From Cryptomeria japonica (taxonomy: Eukaryota > Streptophyta > Pinopsida > Cupressales > Cupressaceae), in contig NC_081412.1 of NCBI RefSeq assembly GCF_030272615.1, positions 698,034,656 through 698,098,655 of the forward strand: a stretch of 64,000 nt of DNA. Reading direction: 5' to 3'. Shown in pieces: positions 46,795 through 57,718 of the stretch (position 1 is its first letter; every line of letters begins with the position of its first letter). Under the pieces are notes generated by a model. The model saw only the letters and a list, made by a program, of their open reading frames with translations. It made no database searches and was not told where the DNA came from. The position numbers and the translations under genes were made by a program.

Positions 46795-46990
46795 TTATTG
46801 CATTTTTTCTGATATTTGATTTTTTTTGGGATTTTCTGCTTTTTCACTTTTTTTCATTTTTTATTTTTTTTCTGATTTTTCACTGTTTTTTATTTTTTTT
46901 TGATTTTTCACTGTTTTTTATTTTTTTCTGATTTTTCACTGTTTTTTATTTTTTCTGATTTTTCACTATTTTTTATTTTTTGATTTTTAG
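46795..46990 (+). repeat. T-rich tandem repeat after the integrase stop of C
   Basis: About four units of TGATTTTTCACTGTTTTTTA with a T-run start near 46872, 46901, 46929 and 46956 (28-bp period). In the sense RNA this is an A-rich tract directly after the pol stop. Element A has a T-rich tract at the same place (12100-12190). Confidence 0.8.
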
Positions 46991-48470
46991 ACAGAATTTC
47001 TTCAAATGTATGCTATCGATAGGTTCCTTGAGCTGATCTTCATCTTGTGTTGATAGCTGATAAGCTCCTAACTCAAATACTATTGTGACCACAAATGGAC
47101 CTAACCAGTTTGGTTCAAACTTTCCTTTCTTTTCTCGATCTGCCTGGTTGCATGGATTTTCTTTTAGAACTAGTTCTCCCACTTGAAAGATTTGTGGTTT
47201 AACCTTGTGATTATAGCTTTGGCACATTCTTTGTTGATATACCTTTAGATGATCAAAGGTGTTTTTTCTTCGTTCCTGGATCAATTCTAACTCTTGTAGT
47301 CTAGATACTCTTTGTTCTTCATCTGGGATGAGACCTTTTAGTGATACACGTAGAGAGGGTATCTCTACTTCGATTGGTAATATGGCTTCTAATCCATATA
47401 TAAGAGAGAAAGGTGTGACACCTATCGGTGTGCAGAGACTGGTGCGATAGGCCCATAGAGAAGGGTTTAGTTGAATATGCCAATCTTTCCTAGCATCGTT
47501 CACTGTCTTTTTGAGGATTTTCAATATAGTTTTGTTAGATGCTTCTACCTGCCCATTTCCCTGTGGATAATATGGTGTGGAGAATCTGTGTTGGATTTTG
47601 AACTTCTCACATAGCTCTTGTACATCTTGATTATTGAATGGTCACCCATTATCAGTGATAATGGTCATTGGTATTCCATAGCGATAGATGATATAATTCA
47701 AGATAAATGCAGCAATTTGTTTTCCTGTGATGTTGATGAGAGGTACCGCTTCAATTCATTTTGTGAAATATTCAGTAGCTACCAAGAAGAATTTATGTCC
47801 ATTAGATGAAGAAGGATTTATCTTTCCTACTAGATCAAGTCCCCATTGACAAAAAGGCCAAGATGTTGCTAAAGCATGTAGTTCTTGTGCTGGTGCATGG
47901 ATCAAATTCCCATAGATTTGGCATTGTTTGCATGTTCTTGCTATCTTAAAAGAATCTCGTTCCATAGTCAGCCAATAGTAGCCCAAGCATATGATTTTTT
48001 TTGAAAGGGTAAGACCACTTGAATTAGTGTCACAAATGCCATTATGGACTTCATGTAAGGCCTTCTCAGATTCTTCTTGTTCAAGACATCTTAAGAGAGT
48101 ATCGTCTAGACCTCGTTTATACAGGGTATCTATGACGAGAGTATAATGGGAAGATTGGTGAATAAAGTTTCTCTTTTGGTTCTTTGATAAGTCAAGAGGT
48201 AGGATATTGTCTTTCAAGTATGTGTAAGTTTGGCCATAGTGGGAGGAATCGTGTCCAATAAGTTGACAGATGGTTTGGGAATTAGGACAATTAAAGGCAG
48301 GATGAAACAACTCTTCAACCAGGAATTCATAATGTTGTTGATTTTCTTGTGTCTGTAATAGAGAAGCAAGTGTAGCCATGGCCTCTACTGCTTTGTTGTC
48401 ATTTCTTGGAATCTGTTCAAAAGTTATTTCTATAAAGTACTTCCTGAAATCATCCACCATCTTTTTGTAA
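46973..48470 (-). pseudogene. Integrase of element C
   Basis: Same frame as reverse transcriptase, broken by stops near 47756 and 47641. The zinc module has lost its second His (GICDTNSSG where A has GICGPHTSG) but keeps the Cys pair (CKQCQ). The catalytic region keeps WGLDLVGKI, IITDNG and Glu in PQGNGQVEASNKT. The C-terminal tail is complete (SYNHKVKPQIFQVGELVL, KFEPNWLGPFVVT, GAYQLST) and ends at 46973. Confidence 0.9.
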
Positions 48471-50785
48471 GGCATGAGTTTGTCATCTTTGGTTTGATAG
48501 TCATTGTTGATTTGATTCATGACAAGCTGAGAGTCTCCAAAGACTTGAATTTGTTTTATATTCCATTCTATAGCCATTCTTATACCTGTTACTAATGCTT
48601 CATACTCTGCTATATTGTTTGTGCATAGAAAGCTTAATTTGTATGCTTTCGGGATTGTATGCCCTTGTGGTGTGATGAATAGAATACTTGCTCCTGATCC
48701 ATGTTATGTATATGAACCATCAAAGTATAGTTGCCATTCTTTTGTTGTAACTGTTAAGATATCAGCATCAAGAAATTCAATCTGTAGAGGATGATTATCT
48801 TGAAGTGGTGCCTTTGCTAGTTGATCTACGATGACTTGTCCCTTGATAGATTTTCTGTCAACATATTTGATATCAAACTCACTTAGAATCATGATCCATT
48901 TTGCTAGTTGTCCTATCAATGTGGATTTGCTGAGAAAATACTTCAGAGGATCGATTTTAGCTATCAACTTGATGGAGTGAGATAGTAGATAGTGTCGTAG
49001 TTTTTGAGAAGCAAAAACTAGTGCCAAGCATGCTTTTTCTATTGATGAGTAGTTGATCTCATATCCCACTAGTGTTTTGCTGATATAGTAGATGGCTCGT
49101 TCTTTTCCTTCCTTGTCCTCTTGTGTGAGAAAAACTCCCAATGATGCTTCGGTAGTTGATACATAGAGTAATAATGGTTTTCTTAGAATTGGTGACATTA
49201 GCACAGGTGGTTGCATGAGATATGTCTTGATCTTGTTGAATGCTTCTTCACATTGATGGTCCCATTTGAAATTAACATGTTTGTGCAATAGGTGAGTGAA
49301 TGGTTGACATTTATCTACTAATTGAGCCACAAATATTTTGATTGACTGGAGTCTTCCTTGTAGTGATCTTAGTTGACTGACATTCTTGGGAGATGCCATT
49401 TCCATGATTGCTTTTACCTTAGCTAGATCTACTTCAATTCCTCTTGCTGAAACAATGTATCCCAATAGCTTTCCTGAAGTAATACCAAAGGCACATTTCT
49501 TAGGGTTTAGCCTTAACTTGTATTATTCTAACCTATCAAAGATCTTTTCCAGTATGTCTATATGTTCTTCTCTGTTGTATGATTTAGCTAATATGTCATC
49601 CACATTATCTTCCATGAATGTATGCATCATGTCATGAAATATAGTTGTCATAGCTCTTTGATATGTAGCACCTGCATTCTTTAATCCAAAAGGCATGATG
49701 TTCAAGCAGAAAGTACCCCATGGACATGTAAAAGTTGTCTTTTCTTGATCTTCAGATGCTATTTTGATATGATTGTATCCAGAGAAACTTTCCATTAGAG
49801 AAAACATGGAGTGTCCAGTAGTTAAATCTATAATGATGTTGATGTTAGGCAAAGGAAAGTCATCCTTTAGACATGCGTTATTAAGATCTCTAAAGTCTGT
49901 GCATATTCTGATTCTTTTATCTAGTTTTGAAATAGGAACAATGTTAGATACCCATTGAGGATATGCTACGGGTCTGATGAATCCGACATCCAATAATTTC
50001 TTTAGTTCTGCCTTGACTAGAAGAGCAATATGCGAATGCATTTTCCTTAACTTCTATTTAACTGGTTTGTCTCTTGGATTAACATTCAAGTGATGCATAA
50101 TAAGCTCTGGATCTAACCCTGGCATGTCTGCATATGACCAGGCAAAATTTATTTGTTCTTGTTTAAATAATTCTACATATTGTTGCATTTCTTGGTCAAA
50201 GAAAGAAGTTGTTGGATGAAGAATATTTGGTTGCTCTTTTGTGTCAATGTTAACTGCCTCTGTTGGTTCGATCAAAATGGATGATCTATCTTGATAATGC
50301 TCAGGTAAAGTGTCAAATCTCCCATCTTCCGGTGCCTCGAGGAGGTTTTCACTGTTAGATGCGTCCTTTATTTTTACTTTTTCTTGGTCTAATGTTGCCA
50401 CTAAATGGTTTTCAGCATTAGACCTAATATTGTTTTCTTAATTTTCACTTTTGCGACTAGGAGATTTGGCACCCACTTGACTGAAAGATGCATTGCTGAA
50501 ATTCCTAGTGAGAGTTGTTACGGGTTCGATTGCATTAAGATATACAGATATGGCATGGTTGTTTGGGGTATCAATGGCGGTATGTCCTTCATTTTCCCAA
50601 TCAATAAGCTCAGGGTGGATTAGAGGTAAGGGATCTTCAAGTTGGTATGTTTCAAGGGTTTCAAGGGTCATGATGGAGGTATCAAAGTTTTCAATATGTG
50701 TGTCGATGTCTAGAATGGTACTCTTGTTAGAATGATCTCGCATAAGCAGATTTTGATTGTCCTCGATTAAGTCCAAGTTAGCCAA
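48471..50785 (-). pseudogene. Reverse transcriptase and dual RNase H of element C
   Basis: One frame from 50785 into integrase with stops near 50438, 50054, 49523 and 48704. Reverse transcriptase motifs are clear (FRDLNNACLKDDFPLPNIN, MPFGLKNAGATYQRAMTT), but the catalytic box reads NVDD instead of YVDD (MEDNVDDILAKS). The archaeal-type RNase H follows a stop after YFDGSYT and shows NNIAEYEALVTG and FGDSQLVMNQ. The enzyme is inactive as it stands. Confidence 0.92.
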
Positions 50786-51410
50786 ATGTGATTCTAATTA
50801 AAGTGAACTAGTTCCTGACGTTTGTCCTGCATACGTGTGAACTATATCGACTCCTACATCTCCTTCAAAGCATTTTTCTTCAGCTGATTCTTTAGAGTGA
50901 TAGGAATCCCATTCCCATTCATTAAAAATCTATATCACTTGTAGCTTGTAGTCTATAGATTTGGTCATATAGCATTTCTTCTGCTTTTCTGGCTATACTT
51001 TTCCTTCTTTCATATTCAACTTCTTCAGGACTGAGATTGAGTTTTGTCAACTTTTCTATGAGTTCTCCTGAACTTATATTAGCTTCTTTCTTGTTTTGAT
51101 TGATATTTAATGCTGCTTGAGAGATGTTTTTAGTTTATTTCTCTTGTTGATTTGAAGCTTGCTTCTTTTGCCATTTCAGGTTTGTTTGTGCTTGCTACTT
51201 AGCCGATTTTTCTTCCTTTTCAATTGCAAGTTGTTCTTGTTTGTTTTCATATTCCTTTTGTTATTCACTAAAAGATGTGTCTTCTAGTATAGTGACTTGT
51301 CCATACCCTAAACCTACTTTGTCTGTAGTCTGCTGAGTATGAGGCTGAATAGGTTCTGAGATACCTTCCTTTCTTTTTCTGATAGGTCTTGTTCCAGTGT
51401 ATCCCATCTT
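50786..51410 (-). pseudogene. Linker between protease and reverse transcriptase of C
   Basis: Charged Glu/Lys/Gln-rich coding remnant with stops and a frame change, equivalent to the acidic linker of A's pol. No catalytic domain. Confidence 0.55.
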
Positions 51411-52280
51411 TCAAAGAATTTTGAATCCTTTTCTATATTTTTCTGGAGGAATTCTGACATTGTTGACCTTTTGTTGAACTTCTTCATCTTTGTATAGCCA
51501 TTGTAGTACATCTTTGTCTTTTGTTTCCTCTAATAAGGTTCCAGCACTAATAAATGCTCCATCAAATATCAGAAGATATTTCATAGTTGATTGTTGTTTA
51601 GAGATTGATGGTTTTCCCAAGGATATAGGAGAAAGTGGTAATTATGATATTGAGTATTCTCCATTCCCTTGATCTCTTAGTTGCATTTGTTTTTCCATAC
51701 TTGACAAAATAGAGGCAAATGACTTTTCCTTGGATTGTGTGCTTGAAGATGTTACCTCCCTATTATGTGGATCAATTACTTCCTGAGCCATTTTTAGATT
51801 GCTACAATATTGGAATGGATTTGCATCTGCAGAGATTGTGATTTCTTGTCCCTCATAGGAAAATTTGACACATTGATGATAGGTTGATGGGATAGCTTGC
51901 AAGTCATGTATCCATGGTCTCCCTAGGAGCACATTATATGATAGGTCCAAGTCTAGAACTTGGCATGCTGTGTCTTTTTGTAGAGGTCCTACTCTGATTG
52001 GTAGTATCACAATTCCCTTGGAGGAACGTTCTTCTTCATCATAGGCTTTTATAGTGATCCTTTTTCGGACATCAACTACATCTTCTGAATATCCTAAAGT
52101 ATGAACAAGACTCAATGAGCAAATATTTAGGCCGGCTCCACCATCTATTAGAACACGCTTGACTTGCATTTTGTGAATAAGGACTTCAATATGTAAGGGA
52201 GCATTGTGAGGTTGTTGCAAGGACATGCCATCTTCGTTAGTGAATGATAAGCAATGAGGGGTTGTGAGGTGTCCCACCAT
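51411..52280 (-). pseudogene. Protease region of element C
   Basis: Active-site box VLIDGGAGLNICSLS, then LGRPWIHDLQAIPSTYHQC, then PPEKYRKGFKIL before a TGA at 51411. Closely related to A's protease in order and wording. One stop lies near 51642. The upstream part (to about 52497) is in another frame. Confidence 0.88.
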
Positions 52281-54216
52281 GGTTTGGAATTGGTCAATAT
52301 CAAGATCTTTGGATATTGTTGTATCTATTAATGCTCATTCAAGAATCTCCTTGTGCGCTGGTGAAAGTTTTAAAAGTTCTAGGATGGAGGTTTGCGCGGG
52401 TGTTTTCTGCAATTGTTCCACTAGATTGTATTGTTTTGTTGTAGTGGATGATGTGTTTGTTGTAGGACCTGGCAAAACAACTTTGGCTTTGCTTAGCCTA
52501 AGCATGTTCTTGATTTTGTTTTTCTTTAACTACAATCACATTCACCACATTGTCATATGTATGCACGTAGTTTACCTTTGCTTTACCCTTACCATTGTTT
52601 GTTGTTGATGACTCACCTTTCTCATAGTTTGGAAGTAGAGTTTTAAAGGTTGTATGAGATTCATTTGTTGTATGTCCGTCCACAGTGATTACTCCATTAT
52701 CAATTAAGTCTTGTATGACATGTTTCGACTTTTGACAATTATCTATGAGATGACCCTTGTTTTGATGGAAATTGCAATATTGATTATCATTCCACCAAGG
52801 TGGTTTGATTTGAGGTTCGTAGTTCATTTCTTCTGGTAAAGTGATCAATTTGTTTGCAAGAAGTATCTTTAATGCTAATCCCAAGGGTTCACCAATGTTT
52901 GTGAATTGTCTTCGAAAGAAAGTTTTGATAGTTGCTCTTTGGTGATTGTTATTTTATTGTGTTGTTGCTAAGTGAGTAGATAAATTGAAAACCGGTTGCT
53001 TTGGTTTCACATTGTTGTTATCTACTATTCCATCATTGACAACATTTCAATTTCTATTCCAAAACTTTGGCTTGTCATTGTGATTGTTGTTATAGTTGTT
53101 GTTAGGAGGATGGACTCCTTCTTTGTATATTTTCAACTCACCCTTCTTGATCATGGCTTCTTCCATTCTGATTCCATTATCAACCACTTTTTCAAAGCTT
53201 TGATTTCCTTTCATTTTTAAGTAATAACTCATTTGATCATTTAAGTTGTCAATGAATATATCCATTTTTTCATACTCTGGCAATGTGCGAGGATACCATG
53301 ATGCTAGGTGTCTCCATCATTGTAAGAATGTCATGAAGGGTTCTCCAGTTTTTTGTTTAGTGTTACATAGATCTAGCATGGTTACTTCATGTTGTATATT
53401 ATAGGAATATTGCAAAACAAACTTATCCACCAACTTTAAAAATGATCTTATTCCAAGTGTAAGTTTGGAAAACCACTCCATAGCTAGTCCAGTTAAGATT
53501 TTCAAAAATAGCCTCATTAGGTAGGTATCTTCATGTGCAAACTCCATACTCATGGTACAAAATTCTCTTATATGATCTTGAGGGTCAGAGCTTCCATCAT
53601 ATTTTTCATATCTCAGAGTTTCAAAACCTATAGGAAATGGTATCATATTTAGATTCATGTCAAAAGGATAAGGACATATTTATTGAAGTGAGTATCATCT
53701 AATATTTCCTCTTTGCATCTCTTCGATTTGTGTTTGCATTGCTTGTAGTTGTTGTGTGCGAGTCATGATAGGATTATCACCGTGATTTGTTCTTGCATGA
53801 CCATGACTTTGCATTCTAGGAGGATTGGGATCTCTTCTTGTTTCATCTCTAGCTCTTCTTGTATCATCATTGAATTGAATATTATTCAGGATTTCTACTT
53901 CATCTCTTCTAGGTATGTTGGTTTCTTCATTATTTCTGGTGTTATTGGGAATTGATGTGTCATTCATGTGGAGACCAAAGATGTCCTCATATTGTTTATT
54001 ATTATGGGGAGGGTCACTTTTCTTTTGTGTCAATTTATTCACATCAAAATATTGGGGAAGTGTAGCACCAGATTTGGCTAGCATTAGAAAGTATTTTTCT
54101 TTTTCTTCTTCCAACAATTTCTGCATAAATTTGTTGAATTGGGGATCTTTCTTGATGTCTCTAATGTTTTGTTCTGTTATTTCTTCTTCAACTTGTATTC
54201 CATCTTCATGTTCCAT
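52281..54216 (-). pseudogene. Gag of element C
   Basis: One frame from 54216 (MEHEDGIQVEEEITEQ) through 53695, 53658-53317, 53283-53047 and 52884-52498, broken by several stops. The gag core is at about 53610-53320 (SSDPQDHIREFCTMSMEFAH, GLAMEWFSKLTLGIRS). The variant zinc knuckle CNFHQNKGHLIDNC (C-x2-H-x4-H-x4-C) is near 52734-52778. Unlike A there is no frameshift between core and knuckle. Confidence 0.88.
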
Positions 54217-54805
54217 GGTTATATTCTCTTCGAGTGTTTTTAATGTTTCGATTTCAGTCTTTGTGATCCTTCATTTTGAGCTCTAGTTAGAATGGGCATA
54301 CACGTGTGTTATCCTACTTAGGATTTGATTGTCCAAAAGATTTTTTTGATAAGTGATCAATAGTCAATTTCAAGGTAATAGAGTGATATGACACTAAAAG
54401 AGGATTCAAGTGTTTAAAGGTTTGCAAGTTTTTCAATCTTCGGTTTAGGAGTGCAATGGTGATGATTGATAAGAACCAAATCCAATAGGAACAATCTATC
54501 CTATGATATGGGACAAGGTTATCCTGACCAAACATTTCAATTTCATGATAAAGGATGATTGATCCTGACGAGAAACTATGTTGGAGTGATCAGTTTACCA
54601 AAGAGGGTGATAATGCACTTTGAGATGTTTAGATTTTGAATTTGTTGAGGGTGAACACTTGAAAATATTGATGTGTATATGTTCTAGAGTTTGATTTTGA
54701 CGGATGATAACTTGACCAAGCAAACCAAGTAGACAATTTAAGCACAAATTGACAGATAACAGGTGTTTATGTTTACCGCAAATTGATCAGGTAGAAATAA
54801 CAAGT
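54217..54805 (-). other. Gag-proximal leader of element C
   Basis: No gene. AT-rich leader sequence between the first leader array and gag. Confidence 0.45.
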
Positions 54806-55050
54806 CTGAAATAGGCATGTAAGACATAGCTTTGGACTGATAGATGCAAAGTTTTGTATGACATAAGATTCAGCTTAGGATGACACAAGATACAACTCCA
54901 TATGACAGAACAAAGTTTTTCATATAAAAAGAAGAGGCTCGTATGACACACTTTTATGAACCATATGACAAAATAGATGACTTGTACGACACAAGATAGC
55001 AGATAGTATGACAAATGATTTTATGCAAGTTAACTCATATGACAGGTATT
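54806..55050 (+). repeat. 21-22-bp-period array in leader of C, core TCGTAYGACACA
   Basis: TATGAC-like cores occur near 54819, 54857, 54879, 54900, 54921, 54941, 54962, 54984, 55006 and 55037. The period is about 21 bp apart from two gaps. It occupies the place of the 28060-28210 array of A but has a different core. Confidence 0.75.
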
Positions 55051-55189
55051 TGAATAGTGATAAAAATTGTTTGTTTGTTTGAGTTTCGATCACTGAATTT
55101 TGATGTTTTACTTTGGTTTTCTAGTTTTAAGTGTCTGATTTTTCAATTTAGGAATGAATACACAGCAAACACATGATGTGATACATGAC

Positions 55190-55730
55190 TCTCAATCAAG
55201 CTAAACCCTAAGGAAGTTGGCTCGGAATGAAAACTTTTGCCTGCTGACTTAGGAACACACCCAATAGCTAATTAGAATACGGTCACTGAGTCTCACACAA
55301 TGGATTCTCAATGTCGTATTATCCGACTCCAAACACTAATGGGAGCACGATATGGCAAGTGTCTTGGGAGAGTTACTATCTCTCTTGCACAAAGATTATC
55401 ACCCTTTCAGAGGTGAATCGGGTAGCTTCTATATTAACCGGCACTAGTAAGGGATCCATTCGACGCATCAGGGTATAAACTCAATTAAGAGGTCTCCCAA
55501 CCTTGAAAACCAAGGTTTGATATACCCAAAGGTATGGAGGAGAGATATTCCCGAGCACTATCGTTGCTTTGATTTTCATCAAAAACACATTTATTTTATA
55601 GTGGGTTGGATTACTTAGCGTTAGTTGTTCCCACTTAGGTCGTTCCCCTCTCATTGGCCTTAAGGGCTAAGAGTTAATAACTCCTTGGGAGGGCAAGCCT
55701 GCTAAAGAGATGCACTAATGAAAGAAAAAA
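55190..55730 (-). other. GC-richer leader block of element C
   Basis: Non-coding block with colinear resemblance to 28470-29030 of A (see that entry). It contains GGCACTAGTAAGGGATCCATT and CCCACTTAGGTCGTTCCC. Confidence 0.55.
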
Positions 55731-56129
55731 GATGATTCTAGCTTTCTGGTCACCTAAGAAAGGTGAGAACATACTCACCTATCATCACAAGCACATAAGA
55801 CACGATAGTTCATTTCTTTAAGCCCAAATTGAAGCGTGCCTAAAAATATTAAAGAATACACAAAGTTTTTTGTTGAATCCTTAGGCAACCTACAAAATAG
55901 ATCCATTAGTAGTCATGATTGTGTTTTGAATTTGTCTTTGACAAGCATATCTTTGACAAGTGTCCTAGAGAAAAGAGTTAGGCTGCAAACATCTCATAGA
56001 CATAACAAGATTAGCATTAGTGATCCAAACTATGAAATTTTCCAAAACAAAAATTTGAAATTTTAGCCTAACTTCAAATAGGCATAACTTTCTGCTCGTG
56101 ACCCAAAATGACAAATCGTTTAACTCATT

Positions 56130-56172
56130 GGAAAGGTCTCCAAGTAACTCATTGGAAAGGTCTCCAAGAGTT
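56130..56172 (+). repeat. Short tandem duplication in leader of C
   Basis: AACTCATTGGAAAGGTCTCC is present twice, 24 bases apart. It is followed by an inverted pair near 56185-56230 (AAAAGGGCTTGG / CCAAGCCCTTTT and a further GGCCAGGCCC). Confidence 0.8.
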
Positions 56173-56339
56173 CTAGATGCAATTTTAAAAGGGCTTGGCT
56201 TTTACCCAAGCCCTTTTGGCCAGGCCCTTTTAGCACTTTCAAGAGCTAAAAATGACCAAAAAGCCTTCAAAAATGCAAATTACTGATGTATAGACATTTG
56301 AAATTTGTAATTTGTAGTTTTTCAAAAAATCACAGAACC

Positions 56340-56695
56340 AAAGACTCGTAAGACATTCTTTTCCAGTTAGTATGATGAAACTTTAGATTTCATACAGGAA
56401 TAAAAGCAAACACGTACGACACAGGATTTAATCAAGCATAAATTCATATGAAACAAAATTAGCTCTAATACGACAGTAAAAATCAACTCGTATGACACAG
56501 GATCAGCCTAGTACGAGTAAAGAATTTGCAAGAAATAGACTCATACGGCACAGATTTAGATTTAGCACGAATAAAGAATTTGCAGTATAAAAGCTCGTAC
56601 GAGTTAGAATTACACCTAGTACGAGTCAGGATGAAGTGTCGTCTGAAGCTAAAAGGAAGTTCGTACAAGCTGAAAAGGCAACTCATACAAATTTC
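56340..56695 (+). repeat. 22-bp-period array in leader of C, core TCGTACGA-(C/G)
   Basis: GTAYGA-like cores lie near 56348, 56370, 56391, 56414, 56446, 56468, 56489, 56511, 56543, 56566, 56597, 56619, 56641, 56663 and 56685. The spacing is mostly 21-23 bp. It occupies the place of the 29424-29682 array of A, just upstream of the primer site. Confidence 0.75.
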
Positions 56696-56758
56696 TGCAC
56701 CAGACCTGGATAGAGAAGATGTTTCCTAAAGATTAAGAGGCCGAAAATGATGATTTCT

Positions 56759-56776
56759 ACCCCATGGTGGGCACCA
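56759..56776 (-). other. Primer-binding site of element C
   Basis: The minus strand reads TGGTGCCCACCATGGGGT, three bases inside the right LTR. The form TGG(Y)GCCCACC is common in gypsy elements; I did not assign the tRNA. Confidence 0.75.
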
Positions 56777-56779
56777 AAA

Positions 56780-57713
56780 TGTTGTGCTCTGTGAAGTGTA
56801 CCTATACCTACAACCACAATGCACTCAATAAATCATTATAAGAAATGGTTAGTAAATTGAAACAATGAAAAGTAAAACCATAGCTAATCGACTTATTGCC
56901 TCCTAGTAAATGTGAGTATGAATTTTTCTCTCAAATCTTAGTATGCAAATTCCAGTGACTTGACTACACTTAGATGGAAGATTTGAATGTTGAAAATGCA
57001 TGATCTAGCAAGAATAGCATGATTAAGGTACATGAATGATTGATCTAGCATGATTAAGCTAAGATTTAAGCTAAAATTAAGCATGATAACATTGCTAAGA
57101 AATGATAAACTAGAAGCTAGATGCCTATAGTAACAAAGCTTAAGCTACGAATGAGATGGGATCCATATTGCTCAAAATGAGGTCTATTTATAAGATTTTC
57201 CAAGGCTAGGGGTGAGTTGGAATGAATCAATGATTAAGATTGATCTAAGAATATCAATGGTTAAATTGGAGGAGGTTGGCAAAGGGAGTTGGATTAAAGG
57301 GAACACTTAGTGACAAGTGTCACAAAGGTTCTAGAAGATGTTGGATGAAAGGGGACACGGCGGTAGATAGAATGGGTTAGGTTTAGGAGTGGTAGAAGTT
57401 AGGAGAATTTGAATTTAGAAATTCAAATAATAGGAAAAGGCTAATTAATCTCAACAACTCATTGATTTGATTTGTTTTAATTAATTAAAGGATTTGAAGA
57501 AATGATTTTGGATGGAGGGAATTAATTAATTTGAATTAATTAATTAAAGGGGTGAAATGAACCTATTTAATAAATCCTTATATTTATTAATAAGTAGATG
57601 AATGAGAGATTTGATCAAATTGCTTAGTGAATTTAATTAAATTGGGGAGGGAGATTAATTGAGATAATTGCTTATTCAATTAATTATCTTCAGACCATTT
57701 TTAGGTGTATACA
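56780..57713 (-). repeat. Right (5') LTR of element C
   Basis: 934 bp, starting TGTTGTGCTCTGTG and ending GGTGTATACA. Confidence 0.93.
57185..57193 (-). promoter_or_regulatory. TATA box in C's 5' LTR
   Basis: The minus strand reads TTATAAATAG, also present in the left LTR near 44620-44630. It faces gag. Confidence 0.5.
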
Positions 57714-57718
57714 GTTTG
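57714..57718. repeat. Target-site duplication GTTTG, right copy (element C)
   Basis: Identical to 44211-44215. Confidence 0.92.

Larger units (their letters stand above)
44216..57713 (-). mobile_element. Element C: second Tat-type Ty3-gypsy retrotransposon (decayed)
   Basis: LTRs at 44216-45151 and 56780-57713, TSD GTTTG, polypurine tract nearly identical to that of A, and gag, protease, reverse transcriptase, dual RNase H and integrase on the minus strand. It is related to A in every domain and in leader layout but is more decayed, with stops in gag and pol. It lacks A's antisense ORF. Inserted in copia D. Confidence 0.93.
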
